From NCBI RefSeq assembly GCF_019797765.1, contig NZ_CP081862.1:2356001-2420000 (forward strand): a stretch of DNA of 64,000 bases, given 5' to 3'. The notes under the pieces are model-generated. The model was not told the DNA's origin, ran no database searches, and saw only the letters and a list, made by a program, of their open reading frames with translations. Of this stretch, positions 50,383 through 60,157 are shown one piece after another; within the stretch, counting starts at the first letter, position 1, and each line of letters starts with the position of its first letter. A program made the translations under genes and the position numbers. The stretch comes from Cellulomonas sp. C5510 (GTDB lineage: Bacteria; Actinomycetota; Actinomycetes; Actinomycetales; Cellulomonadaceae).

Positions 50383-51000
50383 TCAGCCGCCGAGGGCCCA
50401 GGAGCCCAGCGGCACGTACAGCGGCCCGCCGGCGCGTCCCTCGCCCGGCCGGGACTCCGCGAGCACGAGGTCCCGCACGGGCCAGGCCGGGCCCCGGTAG
50501 ACCGCCAGCGCGTGCACGAGGAGGTCGGCCGGGTCCGGGCCCGCGGTCCGGACCCGGCGGCGCGGCCCCCGGGGCGGCACAGCCCGCCCGAGCGTGACGT
50601 GGGGCCGCGACCGCACCCTGTCGTCCTGCCGTGCACCCACGGCCTCGCCCGATTCCCGGCACCCGGCCACCAGGCTGTGCACGGCCTCGACCTCCCCGCC
50701 GACGCCGGCCCACAGCGTGCGGTGCGCGAAGACGCCGGCCCCCGTCAGCGACAGCCCGAACGGGCTCGTGCCCGCCGCCACCGCCGCGAGCTCCCCCGCC
50801 AGCAGCTCGGCCACGCTCTCCCCGACGTCCCCGTAGAACGCGAGCGTCACGTGCCAGTTCTCCGCCGCCGTCCACCGCACCCCTTCCGGACCCGCGCGGC
50901 CCGGCGCGCCCTCGGCGTCCACGCCGACAGCCGTCACGAGCGCCGACGCCAGGTGACGACGCACCTCCGGCGTCGGCCACAGACCTGCGAACACGCGCAC
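50383..51000 (-). CDS. 2H phosphoesterase, ThpR/LigT (2'-5' RNA ligase) family
   Basis: This 205-residue protein has the two HxT motifs that define the superfamily, HVTLAFYG and HVTLGRAV. Members hydrolyse cyclic nucleotide or RNA 2',3'-cyclic phosphodiesters, and the E. coli member also has weak 2'-5' ligase activity. The chosen GTG gives VRVFAGLWPTP, which fits the usual VRLFVAL-type start; the longer frame adds only low-complexity residues. It lies between pheS and the rRNA methyltransferase gene, in the same direction. Confidence 0.85.
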   Translation of the reverse strand: MRVFAGLWPTPEVRRHLASALVTAVGVDAEGAPGRAGPEGVRWTAAENWHVTLAFYGDVGESVAELLAGELAAVAAGTSPFGLSLTGAGVFAHRTLWAGVGGEVEAVHSLVAGCRESGEAVGARQDDRVRSRPHVTLGRAVPPRGPRRRVRTAGPDPADLLVHALAVYRGPAWPVRDLVLAESRPGEGRAGGPLYVPLGSWALGG

Positions 51001-51086
51001 CCGGCCAGCATGCCGCAGGCGACCGCGCGGCGCCGTGGCGGAGGCCGCCGCGCCCCACGGCCGCATGCGCCGGACGGGCGCGGGCC

Positions 51087-51162
51087 GGTCAGCGGTGCGC
51101 GCGCCGGTCAGCGGTGCGCGCGCCGGTCAGCGGTGCGCGCGCCGGTCAGCGGTGCGCGCGCG
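51087..51162. repeat. Four tandem copies of a 19-bp unit at the stop codon of the SpoU gene
   Basis: The unit GGTCAGCGGTGCGCGCGCC is repeated four times (51087-51105, 51106-51124, 51125-51143, 51144-51162, the last with one change). The fourth copy contains the stop codon (51146-51148) and last codons of the minus-strand methyltransferase gene. The other copies lie just downstream of it, so the array looks like duplication of the gene's 3' end. Confidence 0.9.
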
Positions 51163-52099
51163 AGGACGCGTACAGGCACACGGCCGCGGCCGTCCCCAGG
51201 TTGAGCGACTCCGCCCTGCCGCGCAGTGGCACCCGCACGACGGCGTCGGCGAGGTCCCGGTCCGCCGCGGGCAGGCCCCACGCCTCGTTGCCGAACAGCC
51301 ACGCGGTCGCCGCGCGCAGGTCGGGTTCCCGGTCGGGAGCGGCGGCCGCCGCGGGGTCCACCGGCGCTGCGCCGCCGGCACGGGCAGCGGCGTCCTGCAG
51401 GTCGTCGAGGTCCAGGTCGCCCGCGCCGTCCGCCGCGAGCACCGTCAGGCCCGCGCCGCGCACCGCCGCGACCGCCTCGGCCACCGGCACCCCCGAGACC
51501 ACCGGCAGGTGGAACAGGGAGCCCGCCGTCGACCGGACGACCTTGGGGTTCGTCGCCTCGACGCTGTCACCCGCGATGACGACGGCGTCCGCCCCGGCGG
51601 CGTCCGCCACCCGGATGACCGTGCCCGCATTGCCCGGGTCGCGGACCCGCGCCAGCACCGCCACGAGCCGGGGCCGCCCGGCGAGGACCTCGGGCAGCGC
51701 CGCCGCGGCCAGCGGCCCGGTCAGCCGCCCCGCTGGGACGGCGTCGGCGGGCAGGTCCACGACCGCGAGCACGCCCTGGGCGTCCGCGGACATCGCGTCC
51801 AGCACCGCCGGGGACGCGAGGTGCACGTGCAGGCCGCTCGCGTCCTCGGCGATCTCCGGGTGGCGCTCCACGGCCTCGGGCGTCAGGTAGACGTCCCGCA
51901 CCAGCCACGGCGTGCACCGCACCGCCTCCCGGACCGCCTGGGGGCCCTCCGCCAGGAACCGGCCCGCCCGGCGCCGACCCGCCCGCGCGACCAGGCCCCG
52001 CACGTGCCGCACCCGGTCGGAGTGCAGGTTCGTCAGCAGGGAGGGCCCGCTGCGTGCGGGGTGGTTCACCGGGACGACGGGCGGCAGCTCACGGGACAC
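51146..52099 (-). CDS. TrmH/SpoU-family RNA methyltransferase (TsnR-like position)
   Basis: This 317-residue SPOUT methyltransferase has an N-terminal RNA-binding substrate domain ([21 protein letters not shown]) and the three SpoU motifs: [31 protein letters not shown] and VPLRGRAESLNLGTAAAV. It transfers a methyl group to a 2'-OH of rRNA or tRNA. In M. tuberculosis the same position (after rplT) holds tsnR, so 23S rRNA is the likely target, but this is inference. The GTG has GGGGAC upstream. The C-terminus (ASSRAHR) is encoded within the 19-bp repeat. Confidence 0.88.
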   Translation of the reverse strand: MSRELPPVVPVNHPARSGPSLLTNLHSDRVRHVRGLVARAGRRRAGRFLAEGPQAVREAVRCTPWLVRDVYLTPEAVERHPEIAEDASGLHVHLASPAVLDAMSADAQGVLAVVDLPADAVPAGRLTGPLAAAALPEVLAGRPRLVAVLARVRDPGNAGTVIRVADAAGADAVVIAGDSVEATNPKVVRSTAGSLFHLPVVSGVPVAEAVAAVRGAGLTVLAADGAGDLDLDDLQDAAARAGGAAPVDPAAAAAPDREPDLRAATAWLFGNEAWGLPAADRDLADAVVRVPLRGRAESLNLGTAAAVCLYASSRAHR

Positions 52100-52144
52100 G
52101 TCCCCATCCTCCCGCACTCCCGCACCGGGCTTCGTCCCGGACGA

Positions 52145-52187
52145 CGACGGACCCCCGGCAGCCGCGAGGGCTGCCGGGGGTCCGTCG
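52145..52187 (-). terminator. Terminator after rplT
   Basis: A perfect 19-bp stem with a five-base loop, CGACGGACCCCCGGCAGCC and its complement, in the gap after the infC-rpmI-rplT genes. Confidence 0.8.
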
Positions 52188-52230
52188 ACGGCACGGGCGG
52201 GGTGCGCCCGGCCGGAGGTGCTGCTCGGCG

Positions 52231-52617
52231 TCAGGCCGCGGCGCGCGGCGCGTTGACGTCCGCGGGGAGCGCGTCCTTGGCCACCTGCACCAGGGCGTTG
52301 AACGCCGGCGCGTCGGTGACGGCCAGGTCGGCCAGCACGCGGCGGTCGACCTCCACGCCCGCGAGCTTGAGGCCCTGGATCAGGCGGTTGTAGGTCAGGC
52401 CCTGCTCGCGCGCCGCCGCGTTGATCCGCTGGATCCACAGCTTGCGGAAGTCGCCCTTGCGGACCTTGCGGTCGCGGTAGGCGTAGACGAGGGAGTGGGT
52501 GACCTGCTCCTTGGCCTTGCGGTACAGGCGCGAGCGCTGCCCGCGGTAGCCGCTGGCGCGCTCGAGGGTTGCCCGGCGCTTCTTCTGGGCGTTGACCGCC
52601 CGCTTCACGCGTGCCAC
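52231..52617 (-). CDS. rplT: 50S ribosomal protein L20
   Basis: This 128-residue basic protein reads [20 protein letters not shown] at its start, then [20 protein letters not shown] and the globular C-terminus [20 protein letters not shown]. It binds 23S rRNA early in assembly. The GTG follows AAGGAG. Third gene of the infC operon. Confidence 0.98.
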   Translation of the reverse strand: MARVKRAVNAQKKRRATLERASGYRGQRSRLYRKAKEQVTHSLVYAYRDRKVRKGDFRKLWIQRINAAAREQGLTYNRLIQGLKLAGVEVDRRVLADLAVTDAPAFNALVQVAKDALPADVNAPRAAA

Positions 52618-52677
52618 GTGATGCTCCTTGCTCTGTTCTCGGGTCGGCGGGGTGCCGTGGCGCTCACGCGCCGACGG

Positions 52678-52872
52678 TCACTTGCCGAGCAGCTTCTTGA
52701 TGCGGGGGGCGTCGGCCGCGGAGACGACCTGGTCCGAGGCGAGGCGGCGCGTGCGACGGCTCGACTTGTGCTCGAACAGGTGGCGGGCGTTCGCCTGCTC
52801 GCGCATGACCTTGCCGCTCCCGGTGATCCGGAAGCGCTTCTTCGCACCGGAGTGCGTCTTGTTCTTCGGCAT
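52678..52872 (-). CDS. rpmI: 50S ribosomal protein L35
   Basis: This 64-residue basic protein, [20 protein letters not shown] through [14 protein letters not shown], matches L35. The ATG at 52872 has AAGGAGAGA eleven bases upstream; the longer frame adds nine unrelated residues. Confidence 0.97.
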   Translation of the reverse strand: MPKNKTHSGAKKRFRITGSGKVMREQANARHLFEHKSSRRTRRLASDQVVSAADAPRIKKLLGK

Positions 52873-52958
52873 GGCTGCCGTCTCTCCTTGTCGTCGCATC
52901 GCGCCGGGGCGCGACTCGTCCGTCCGGACCCGGTGGGGTCAGGGCGTGGTGGTGCGGG

Positions 52959-53987
<1,029 letters not shown>

Positions 53988-54017
53988 GTGGTGCTCCTCG
54001 AAGTCGCAGGTGTCGAC

Positions 54018-54062
54018 CCCAGGAACGAGGAAGGCCCCCGGTCCTGGGCACAGGTGGGGGCC
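54018..54062 (-). promoter_or_regulatory. infC leader with two competing hairpins (attenuator candidate)
   Basis: On the minus strand GGCCCCC (54056-54062) can pair with GGGGGCC (54033-54039), the latter followed by TTCCTCGTT like a terminator. CCCAGGA (54042-54048), which lies in that loop, can pair with TCCTGGG (54018-54024) further on. The two foldings interlock, so both cannot form as simple hairpins at once. Location: 30-75 bases before the infC start. Confidence 0.5.
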
Positions 54063-54247
54063 GACGGTTCCACGACCACCGCGCGAGCGGTGCGTCGCCG
54101 ACCGCGCTCCCGCGAGGGGGCACGGCCTGGACCGGTGACCTGGACCCTGCTGCCGGCGGACCGGGCGGTCGGGACTCAGGTGGGAGTGGCTCCACTTGTG
54201 CACCCGGGTGGAGCACTCGCGCGCACCACCCAGGTCAGTCGTGGATG

Positions 54248-54253
54248 ACTCTA
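54248..54253 (-). promoter_or_regulatory. Putative -10 (TAGAGT) of the infC operon
   Basis: On the minus strand the sequence TCTGG-TAGAGT is the same as in the rrn promoters. The transcript would carry a leader of about 250 nt. No clear -35 at 17-18 bp. Confidence 0.5.
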
Positions 54254-54326
54254 CCAGAACACCCGGGCCAACCGTCCGCATCCCCCGGCACCGGCGCCAG
54301 GTGGTGACACGTCGTCAGATCCCTCC

Positions 54327-54355
54327 TTGAACTGTTCCAGAAGACGTGCCAGGGT
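54327..54355 (+). promoter_or_regulatory. Promoter of furA, leaderless
   Basis: -35 TTGAAC (54327-54332), exactly 17 bp of spacer, -10 CAGGGT (54350-54355), then six bases and the ATG at 54362. TTGAACTGTTCCAGAA overlaps the -35 and could be part of a Fur-type operator, but no clean palindrome is present. Confidence 0.6.
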
Positions 54356-54361
54356 GGGCCC

Positions 54362-54835
54362 ATGCCCGTCGACCACGCACCCGCCGCAGCCGGCGCGCCG
54401 ACCGAGCAGTCGGAGCACGGGACCCCGCAGGACCTCCTGCGCCGGCACGGGCTGCGGGTCACCGCCCCGCGCGTGGCCGTGCTCGACGCGGTCGCCTCGA
54501 TGCCGCACGCCGACGCGGACGCCGTGCTGCGGCACGCGCGGACCGCCCTGCCGACCGTCTCCGTGCAGGCGGTCTACGACGTGCTGCACGCACTGACCGA
54601 CGCCGGCATCCTGCGGCGCATCGAGCCGGCCGGGCACCCCGCCCGGTACGAGCGCCGCGTCGGCGACAACCACCACCACGTCGTGTGCCGGCGCTGCGGT
54701 GCCGTCGGCGACGTGGACTGCGCCGTGGGCGAGGCACCCTGCCTCACGCCCGTCTCCACGTCGGGCTTCACGGTCGACACCGCCGAGGTCACCTACTGGG
54801 GTCTGTGCCCCGGCTGCCGGGCCGCCTCCGGCTGA
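54362..54835 (+). CDS. furA: Fur-family regulator (FurA/CatR type)
   Basis: This 157-residue repressor has an N-terminal winged helix ([20 protein letters not shown] ... [18 protein letters not shown]), metal-site residues in [12 protein letters not shown], and a second CxxC (CPGC) near the C-terminus for structural zinc. It lies 137 bp before a catalase gene in the same direction, the furA-katG/catR-katA arrangement seen in many actinobacteria, where the regulator senses peroxide through metal-bound residues and represses the catalase. The leaderless promoter matches mycobacterial furA. Confidence 0.9.
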   Translation: MPVDHAPAAAGAPTEQSEHGTPQDLLRRHGLRVTAPRVAVLDAVASMPHADADAVLRHARTALPTVSVQAVYDVLHALTDAGILRRIEPAGHPARYERRVGDNHHHVVCRRCGAVGDVDCAVGEAPCLTPVSTSGFTVDTAEVTYWGLCPGCRAASG

Positions 54836-54972
54836 ACCTCCTCCACCGGACCCCACCGACGACCTGCCGGCGCGCCCCGCCGGCCACCACCCACCGACCA
54901 CCGGTCGGGCGCACCCGCCCGCACCGGCCCCCGGCGCGCCCGCAGCGGCTCGCCCGACCCGGAAGGACACGT

Positions 54973-56475
54973 GTGACCCAGGTCCACCCCACCACCACGA
55001 ACTCCGGCGCCCCCGTCGCCTCCGACGCGCACTCGCTCGCGGTCGGCGCCGACGGCCCGATCGTCCTGCACGACCACTACCTGGTCGAGAAGCTCGCCCA
55101 GTTCAACCGCGAGCGCGTGCCCGAGCGGGTCGTGCACGCCAAGGGCGGCGGCGCCTTCGGGACGTTCACGACCACCGCCGACGTCAGCCGCTACACGCGG
55201 GCGGCGCTGTTCCAGCCCGGCGCGACGACCGACATGCTGGCACGGTTCTCGTCCGTCGCCGGCGAGCACGGCTCCCCCGACACGTGGCGCGACCCCCGCG
55301 GCTTCGCGCTGAAGTTCTACACGTCCGAGGGCAACTACGACCTGGTCGGCAACAACACGCCGGTGTTCTTCCTCCGTGACGGCATCAAGTTCCCCGACTT
55401 CATCCGCTCGCAGAAGCGCCTGCCCGGCTCGAACCTGCGCGACAACGACATGCAGTGGGACTTCTGGTCGCTGTCCCCCGAGTCCGCGCACCAGGTGACG
55501 TGGCTGATGGGCGACCGCGGTCTGCCGCGCTCCTGGCGGACCATGGACGGCTTCGGCTCGCACACCTACCAGTGGGTCAACGCGGCCGGCGAGCGGTTCT
55601 GGGTGAAGTACCACTTCACGACGCAGCAGGGCATCGACAACCTGACGGCCGACGAGGCCGCGCAGCTCGCCGGCTCGGACGCCGACCACCACATCCGCGA
55701 CCTGTTCGAGCACATCGCGGACGGCGACTTCCCGCGCTGGACGCTGTCCGTGCAGGTCATGCCGTACGAGGACGCGAAGACGTACCGGTTCAACCCCTTC
55801 GACCTCACGAAGGTCTGGCCGCACGCCGACTACCCGCTGATCGAGGTCGGCGTGATGGAGCTCAACCGCAACCCGGAGAACTACTTCGCGCAGATCGAGC
55901 AGGCCACGTTCGCGCCGTCGAACTTCGTCCCCGGCATCGCGGCGAGCCCGGACAAGATGCTGCTCGCACGGATCTTCTCCTACGCGGACGCCCACCGGTA
56001 CCGCGTCGGCACCAACCACGCCCAGCTGCCGGTGAACGCCCCGCGGTCCCCGGTGCACTCGTACTCCAAGGACGGCGCGGCGCGCTACTCGTTCAGCGCG
56101 CCCGACGTCCCGGTCTACGCCCCCAACTCCGTCGGCGGCCCGGCGGCGGATCCTGCGCGCGCCGCCGAGTCCGCCGGGTGGGAGTCCGACGGGGCGATGG
56201 TCCGCGCCGCGGCCACGCTGCACGCCGAGGACGACGACTGGGGGCAGGCCGGCACGCTGTACCGCGAGGTGTTCGACGACGCGGCCCGCGCCCGGTTCCT
56301 CGAGACGATCACGGGGCACGTCGGTGCGGTGCGCAGCGACGTGATCCGCGCCCGGGCCGTCCAGTACTGGAGGAACGTGGACGCGGGTCTGGGCGAGGCG
56401 CTGGCCGCCGCGCTCGCCGGCAGCGCCCCGCTCGAGACCGGCGAGCCCGCCACCGCGAGCACGCCCGTCGCCTGA
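54973..56475 (+). CDS. katA: Monofunctional heme catalase
   Basis: This 500-residue clade 3-like catalase decomposes hydrogen peroxide. The distal His motif is [14 protein letters not shown], the Asn is in [13 protein letters not shown], and the proximal Tyr is in [20 protein letters not shown]-site residues are also plausible. GGAAGGACAC precedes the GTG at 54973. It is regulated with furA by position. A strong hairpin terminator follows. Confidence 0.96.
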   Translation: MTQVHPTTTNSGAPVASDAHSLAVGADGPIVLHDHYLVEKLAQFNRERVPERVVHAKGGGAFGTFTTTADVSRYTRAALFQPGATTDMLARFSSVAGEHGSPDTWRDPRGFALKFYTSEGNYDLVGNNTPVFFLRDGIKFPDFIRSQKRLPGSNLRDNDMQWDFWSLSPESAHQVTWLMGDRGLPRSWRTMDGFGSHTYQWVNAAGERFWVKYHFTTQQGIDNLTADEAAQLAGSDADHHIRDLFEHIADGDFPRWTLSVQVMPYEDAKTYRFNPFDLTKVWPHADYPLIEVGVMELNRNPENYFAQIEQATFAPSNFVPGIAASPDKMLLARIFSYADAHRYRVGTNHAQLPVNAPRSPVHSYSKDGAARYSFSAPDVPVYAPNSVGGPAADPARAAESAGWESDGAMVRAAATLHAEDDDWGQAGTLYREVFDDAARARFLETITGHVGAVRSDVIRARAVQYWRNVDAGLGEALAAALAGSAPLETGEPATASTPVA

Positions 56476-56495
56476 CACCGGCCGTCCCGCGCACC

Positions 56496-56534
56496 ACGAC
56501 GCCCGCCGCCCGGACCCCGGACGGCGGGCGTCGT
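56496..56534 (+). terminator. Terminator after katA
   Basis: An 18-bp stem with a single mismatch (GACGCCCGCC-type arms, 56496-56513 with 56517-56534) and a three-base loop, 20 bp after the katA stop. Confidence 0.75.
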
Positions 56535-56556
56535 CGCGGATGAGAGGATCGCCCGC

Positions 56557-56913
56557 ATGAGCCAGACGCCCGACCCCGAGACCGCCACCCGCGACATCGC
56601 CGACGTCGCCGCGGTCGAGGTGATCACGACCGCCGCCGTGCACCTGATGAGCGCGGCCGCCGTCAAGTGCGGCCTGTCGCCCGACACCGACGGCCGGAGG
56701 GGCAGCGACGACCTGGACCTCGACGAGGCCCGCAAGCTCATCACCGCGCTGGCGGCCCTCGTCACCGCGTCGGCGCCGGACATCGGCAACCAGCACGCAC
56801 GGTCGCTGCGCGACGGGCTGCGCTCGCTGCAGCTCGCGTTCCGGGAGGCCAGCCCGTTCCCCGACGCCCCGGGCGAGGGTCCCGGCGAGAAGTTCACCGG
56901 CGCGGTGTCCTGA
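56557..56913 (+). CDS. DUF1844 family protein
   Basis: This 118-residue helical protein of unknown function reads ADVAAVEVITTAAVHLMSAA, then LDLDEARKLITALAALVTAS and LRDGLRSLQLAFREA. It matches the DUF1844 pattern, commonly encoded next to infC in Actinobacteria. No motif points to a reaction. The ATG follows a GAGGAT hexamer, seven bases away, that may be its -10 or a weak ribosome-binding site. It ends 14 bp from the convergent transporter gene. Confidence 0.8.
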   Translation: MSQTPDPETATRDIADVAAVEVITTAAVHLMSAAAVKCGLSPDTDGRRGSDDLDLDEARKLITALAALVTASAPDIGNQHARSLRDGLRSLQLAFREASPFPDAPGEGPGEKFTGAVS

Positions 56914-56927
56914 CACACCCTGCCGCG

Positions 56928-58328
56928 TCAGCGGGCGACGTCCTCCTGCGGGCGGACGGCCACGTCGTCGGCCCCCACGGGCACGGGTGTCGGCACGACC
57001 CCGGCGGCCGCCGGGACGGCACGGGCGGCCCCGGCGGGCACCGGGGCGGACGCAGCCGGCCCCGTGGCCCCGGGCAGCGGCGCGGGTCCCGCGGGCAGCG
57101 CGTCGCCCTGCCCCGCACCACCGTCCGGCGCGGAGCCCGCCGCACCGGCGCGTCCCACCGCCGCGCGCCGGCGCGCGGCCGTCAGCACCGCGAGACCGCC
57201 GAGCGCGAGCAGCACGCCGGCACCGCCCGCGGCGGCGAAGCCCGACCACGGCCCGAACCCGTCGATCACCGCGCCGACCACCGGTGCGCCCATCGCGGCG
57301 CCCACCGTGTTCGCGGTGCCGCTCCAGCCCATCACCTCGCCGCGCCGGTGCTCGGGCACCGCACGGACCAGCGAGGCGTTGATCGACGACAGCGCCGCGG
57401 CGCACGGCAGACCCGCGACCACCACCGCGACCGCGAGCTGTGCCTGCGTCTGCGCGAACGCGGCAGGCACGGTCGCCACCCCGAGGGCCGCGACGAGCAC
57501 GAGCGGATGCAGCTCGCGCCGACCCGCCCCGTACACCAGCCCGCCCACCACGGAGCCCACGCACCACAGCGCGATCATCCAGCCGACGGCGGACTCGTGG
57601 CCCCAGCCGCGCAGCGCCGCGACGATGCCCACGTCCGTCCCGTTGAGCACCAGCGCCGCCGTCGAGGCAGCGGCGAGCACGACCAGCAGGCCCGGCGTCA
57701 GCACCCGCTGCCGCGGCCCGGCGGGGGGCGCACCGGGTGCGGTCCCGGCCGAGCGGGTCGGCGGGTCGAACCACATGAGCAGCAGGCCGGCGCCGACCGT
57801 GGACACGCCGATCACCGTCAGGGCGACGGAGGTCGATACCTGCGTGGCGACGAGGACGCCCACCGTCGGGGCGAGCATGAACGTCAGCTCCGTCCCCACC
57901 GAGTCCAGCGCGTACGCGGTGCGCTGCTGCTCCGGGGGCACCAGCACCGACAGGGACTGCCGCACCACGGAGAACACGGGGACGAGGAACGCCCCCGCGA
58001 CCACCGCCGCGACCAGCAGCGCCTCGTACCCGAGCCGCGGCGCGACGAGCCACACCGCCGACTCCACCACGACCGAGGGCACGAGCGCCCGCCGCAGCCC
58101 CAGCCGGTCCACCCGCCGCCCGCGCCACGGCGACCCGATCGCCACGCCGACCGTCATCGCGGCGGCGACGAGGCCTGCGCGGCCGTACCCCTGCCCGAGC
58201 GGGCCCACCACGTGCAGGGTGAGCACCACGCCCGTCATGGCGTGCGGGATGCGCGCCACGAAGGAGACGAGGACGAGCGGGAGGACTCCGGGCAGGCGCA
58301 GCAGGCGGCCGTAGGGGGCGAGGGACAC
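56928..58328 (-). CDS. MFS transporter
   Basis: This 466-residue protein has twelve predicted membrane segments. MFS signatures include the loop 2-3 stretch GSPWRGRRVDRLGLRRALVP (G-x-x-x-D-R-x-G-R type) and the conserved start LLRLPGVLPLVLVSFVARIP. It resembles drug or metabolite exporters in the ProP/Bmr style. The last 80 residues are a Pro/Ala/Gly-rich cytoplasmic tail. The substrate is unknown. The GTG at 58328 lacks a clear ribosome-binding site; extension upstream adds only low-complexity residues. Confidence 0.85.
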   Translation of the reverse strand: MSLAPYGRLLRLPGVLPLVLVSFVARIPHAMTGVVLTLHVVGPLGQGYGRAGLVAAAMTVGVAIGSPWRGRRVDRLGLRRALVPSVVVESAVWLVAPRLGYEALLVAAVVAGAFLVPVFSVVRQSLSVLVPPEQQRTAYALDSVGTELTFMLAPTVGVLVATQVSTSVALTVIGVSTVGAGLLLMWFDPPTRSAGTAPGAPPAGPRQRVLTPGLLVVLAAASTAALVLNGTDVGIVAALRGWGHESAVGWMIALWCVGSVVGGLVYGAGRRELHPLVLVAALGVATVPAAFAQTQAQLAVAVVVAGLPCAAALSSINASLVRAVPEHRRGEVMGWSGTANTVGAAMGAPVVGAVIDGFGPWSGFAAAGGAGVLLALGGLAVLTAARRRAAVGRAGAAGSAPDGGAGQGDALPAGPAPLPGATGPAASAPVPAGAARAVPAAAGVVPTPVPVGADDVAVRPQEDVAR

Positions 58329-58428
58329 GTCAGGATTCTCCCGCGGCGGCCCCGTCCCGGACGACAGGTTTCCCACCACCGCGACCCCGACCGGGAGTGA
58401 TCTCGGGCACGTCCCGCCGACCCGCCCG

Positions 58429-58434
58429 TATGGT
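58429..58434 (+). promoter_or_regulatory. Putative -10 (TATGGT) before 58441, leaderless
   Basis: TATGGT ends six bases before the GTG at 58441, without a ribosome-binding sequence. It would drive the membrane-protein/protease pair. Confidence 0.45.
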
Positions 58435-58440
58435 GGTGCC

Positions 58441-59271
58441 GTGACGTCTGCCACCGGGCCGGGCGACCCGATCGGCACGCCGGCGCCGGTCGGGCCCTCG
58501 TCGCGGCCGCACCACGAGACCACGGACGCCCGGGCCGCCGCCGGAGGCGCCCACGGCGCCTCGTCCTCCCCCGCCGCGACACGCACGGCCGACCCGCGCG
58601 CGGTCGACCTGCGTGGCGGACCGGACGCCGCCGCACCGGCTCCCGCGGGGACCCCCGGGCGCGTGCCCGGTGGCCCGTCAGGGGACCCGTCCGCCGCGAC
58701 GGGCCCGGACCGCCGCCACGACGAGCACGCCCACGTCGCTCCCCCGGCCCGCCGTCGACGCCGCGGCTGGGGGCTGGTCGCGCTCGCCGTGCTGCTCGCC
58801 GCCGCGCTCGCGCTCGCCGCCGTCCTCTGGCTGCGCGTCGTGAGCTGGCAGGAGTACGCGGCGCAGGTCGAGGACCGCGGGCGCGACGTCGGTGCCGAGC
58901 TCGCCACCCTGCGCGCGCAGCACGAGGGCACGCTCGGGGAGCTGGCCGCCGTGGCCGACCAGCTCGCGACGGCGCAGGAGCGCATCGTGCAGCTCGCGGA
59001 CGAGAAGGCGCAGGTCGGCGACGACCGCGAGGTCCAGCGTCAGCTCGTGGACTACCAGGCCCGCGTCTCGCAGGCCGCCGCGAACGTCGCCTCCGCCCTG
59101 TCGACCTGCATCGACGCGCAGAACCAGCTGATCACGTACCTCGAGGACGCCGAGTCGTACGACCCGGCCGACCTCGAGCGGTTCCAGGGCGACGTCCAGG
59201 GCGTGTGCGCCGCGGCGACCGACGCGAACACCGAGCTGCAGCGCCAGCTCGCGGCGGGGGCGGACGGGTGA
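58441..59271 (+). CDS. Membrane protein with long disordered N-terminus and periplasmic coiled coil
   Basis: This 276-residue protein of unknown family starts with a low-complexity Pro/Ala/Gly/Asp region to about 105. A basic stretch RRRRRG and one membrane segment ([22 protein letters not shown]) follow, then a coiled coil (VEDRGRDVGAELATLRAQHE ... VADQLATAQERIVQLADEKA) and a short C-terminal domain with two Cys (STCIDAQ, GVCAAAT). The topology is cytoplasmic N-terminus, extracytoplasmic coil, like divisome or protease partner proteins. The GTGA overlap with the protease gene suggests they work together. Confidence 0.7.
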   Translation: MTSATGPGDPIGTPAPVGPSSRPHHETTDARAAAGGAHGASSSPAATRTADPRAVDLRGGPDAAAPAPAGTPGRVPGGPSGDPSAATGPDRRHDEHAHVAPPARRRRRGWGLVALAVLLAAALALAAVLWLRVVSWQEYAAQVEDRGRDVGAELATLRAQHEGTLGELAAVADQLATAQERIVQLADEKAQVGDDREVQRQLVDYQARVSQAAANVASALSTCIDAQNQLITYLEDAESYDPADLERFQGDVQGVCAAATDANTELQRQLAAGADG

Positions 59272-60029
59272 CCGGCGACGTCCGGGCACGACGCGAGCGG
59301 CGCCGTGCCGCGCCCCGAGCCGCCGCCCCGCTGCTCGCGCTGCTGGTGCTCGCCGGGTGCGGGGTCCTGCCGCCCGAGCCGGGCTCCGTGCCGACGGACC
59401 TCGTGCCGTCCGACGCCCCCGTGCCCACGCCGACCTCGTCCGGCAACCTCTCGCCCGACGGGTTCGACTCCGCCCAGCGGATGGCGGTGCGGATCCGGAA
59501 CGTCGGCTGCGACTCCCTGTCCACCGGCTCGGGCTTCGCGATCGACGAGAGCACGCTCATCACCAACCGCCACGTCGTCGCCGACTCCGCCGACCTGCAG
59601 CTCTCGACGTACGACGGCCGCGACGTCGCGGTCACGGCCTCGGCCACCGCGGCGCTCGCCGACCTCGCGGTCGTGCGCACCGCCGACCCGCTGCCGTCAG
59701 CGCCGGGCCTCGCCGAGGCCGACCCCGGCCCGGGCGACGAGGTCACGGTCGTCGGGTACCCGCAGGGCGGCGCGCTGACCGTCACCACGGGCCAGGTCAT
59801 CGGGGCGACGACCGACCCGCTGAACGAGAACCTCGGCCAGGTCCTCGTCACGAACGCCGAGGTCGAGCCCGGCAGCTCCGGCTCCGCCGTGCTGGACGCC
59901 TCGGGCCGGGTCGTCGGCGTGGTGTACGCCAAGAACGCCACCGGTCAGAGCTTCGTCGTCCCCGTCAGCACGCTGCGGCAGCTGCTCGCCGACGAGGCGT
60001 CGTTCACCCCCACGACGTCCTGCGGCTGA
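59268..60029 (+). CDS. Trypsin-like serine protease, lipoprotein
   Basis: This 253-residue protein has a lipoprotein signal peptide with lipobox LLVLAGC and cysteine at about residue 31, so it should be anchored to the outer face of the membrane. The S1 chymotrypsin fold shows the complete triad: His in ITNRHVVADS, Asp in ALADLAVVRT and Ser in VEPGSSGSAVLD. It resembles DegP/HtrA-type proteases without a PDZ domain. It is co-translated with the upstream membrane coiled-coil protein. Target proteins are unknown. Confidence 0.85.
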   Translation: MTGDVRARRERRRAAPRAAAPLLALLVLAGCGVLPPEPGSVPTDLVPSDAPVPTPTSSGNLSPDGFDSAQRMAVRIRNVGCDSLSTGSGFAIDESTLITNRHVVADSADLQLSTYDGRDVAVTASATAALADLAVVRTADPLPSAPGLAEADPGPGDEVTVVGYPQGGALTVTTGQVIGATTDPLNENLGQVLVTNAEVEPGSSGSAVLDASGRVVGVVYAKNATGQSFVVPVSTLRQLLADEASFTPTTSCG

Positions 60030-60157
60030 CCCGCCCCGGGGTGGGCCGACCGAGGCGCGCGGGGTGCCGTCCGGTGCACGCGCCCGCGGCGTCCGGCCCT
60101 GGTGCGGCGGGCGCCTGACGTGCGACGGTGGGGCCTCGGACCCACCCGGGAGGACCC

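Noticed and set aside
51087..51162. CRISPR-like repeats (also at 60692-60747 and 63140-63199)
   Set aside because: The units are directly adjacent without spacers and too short; they are simple tandem repeats.
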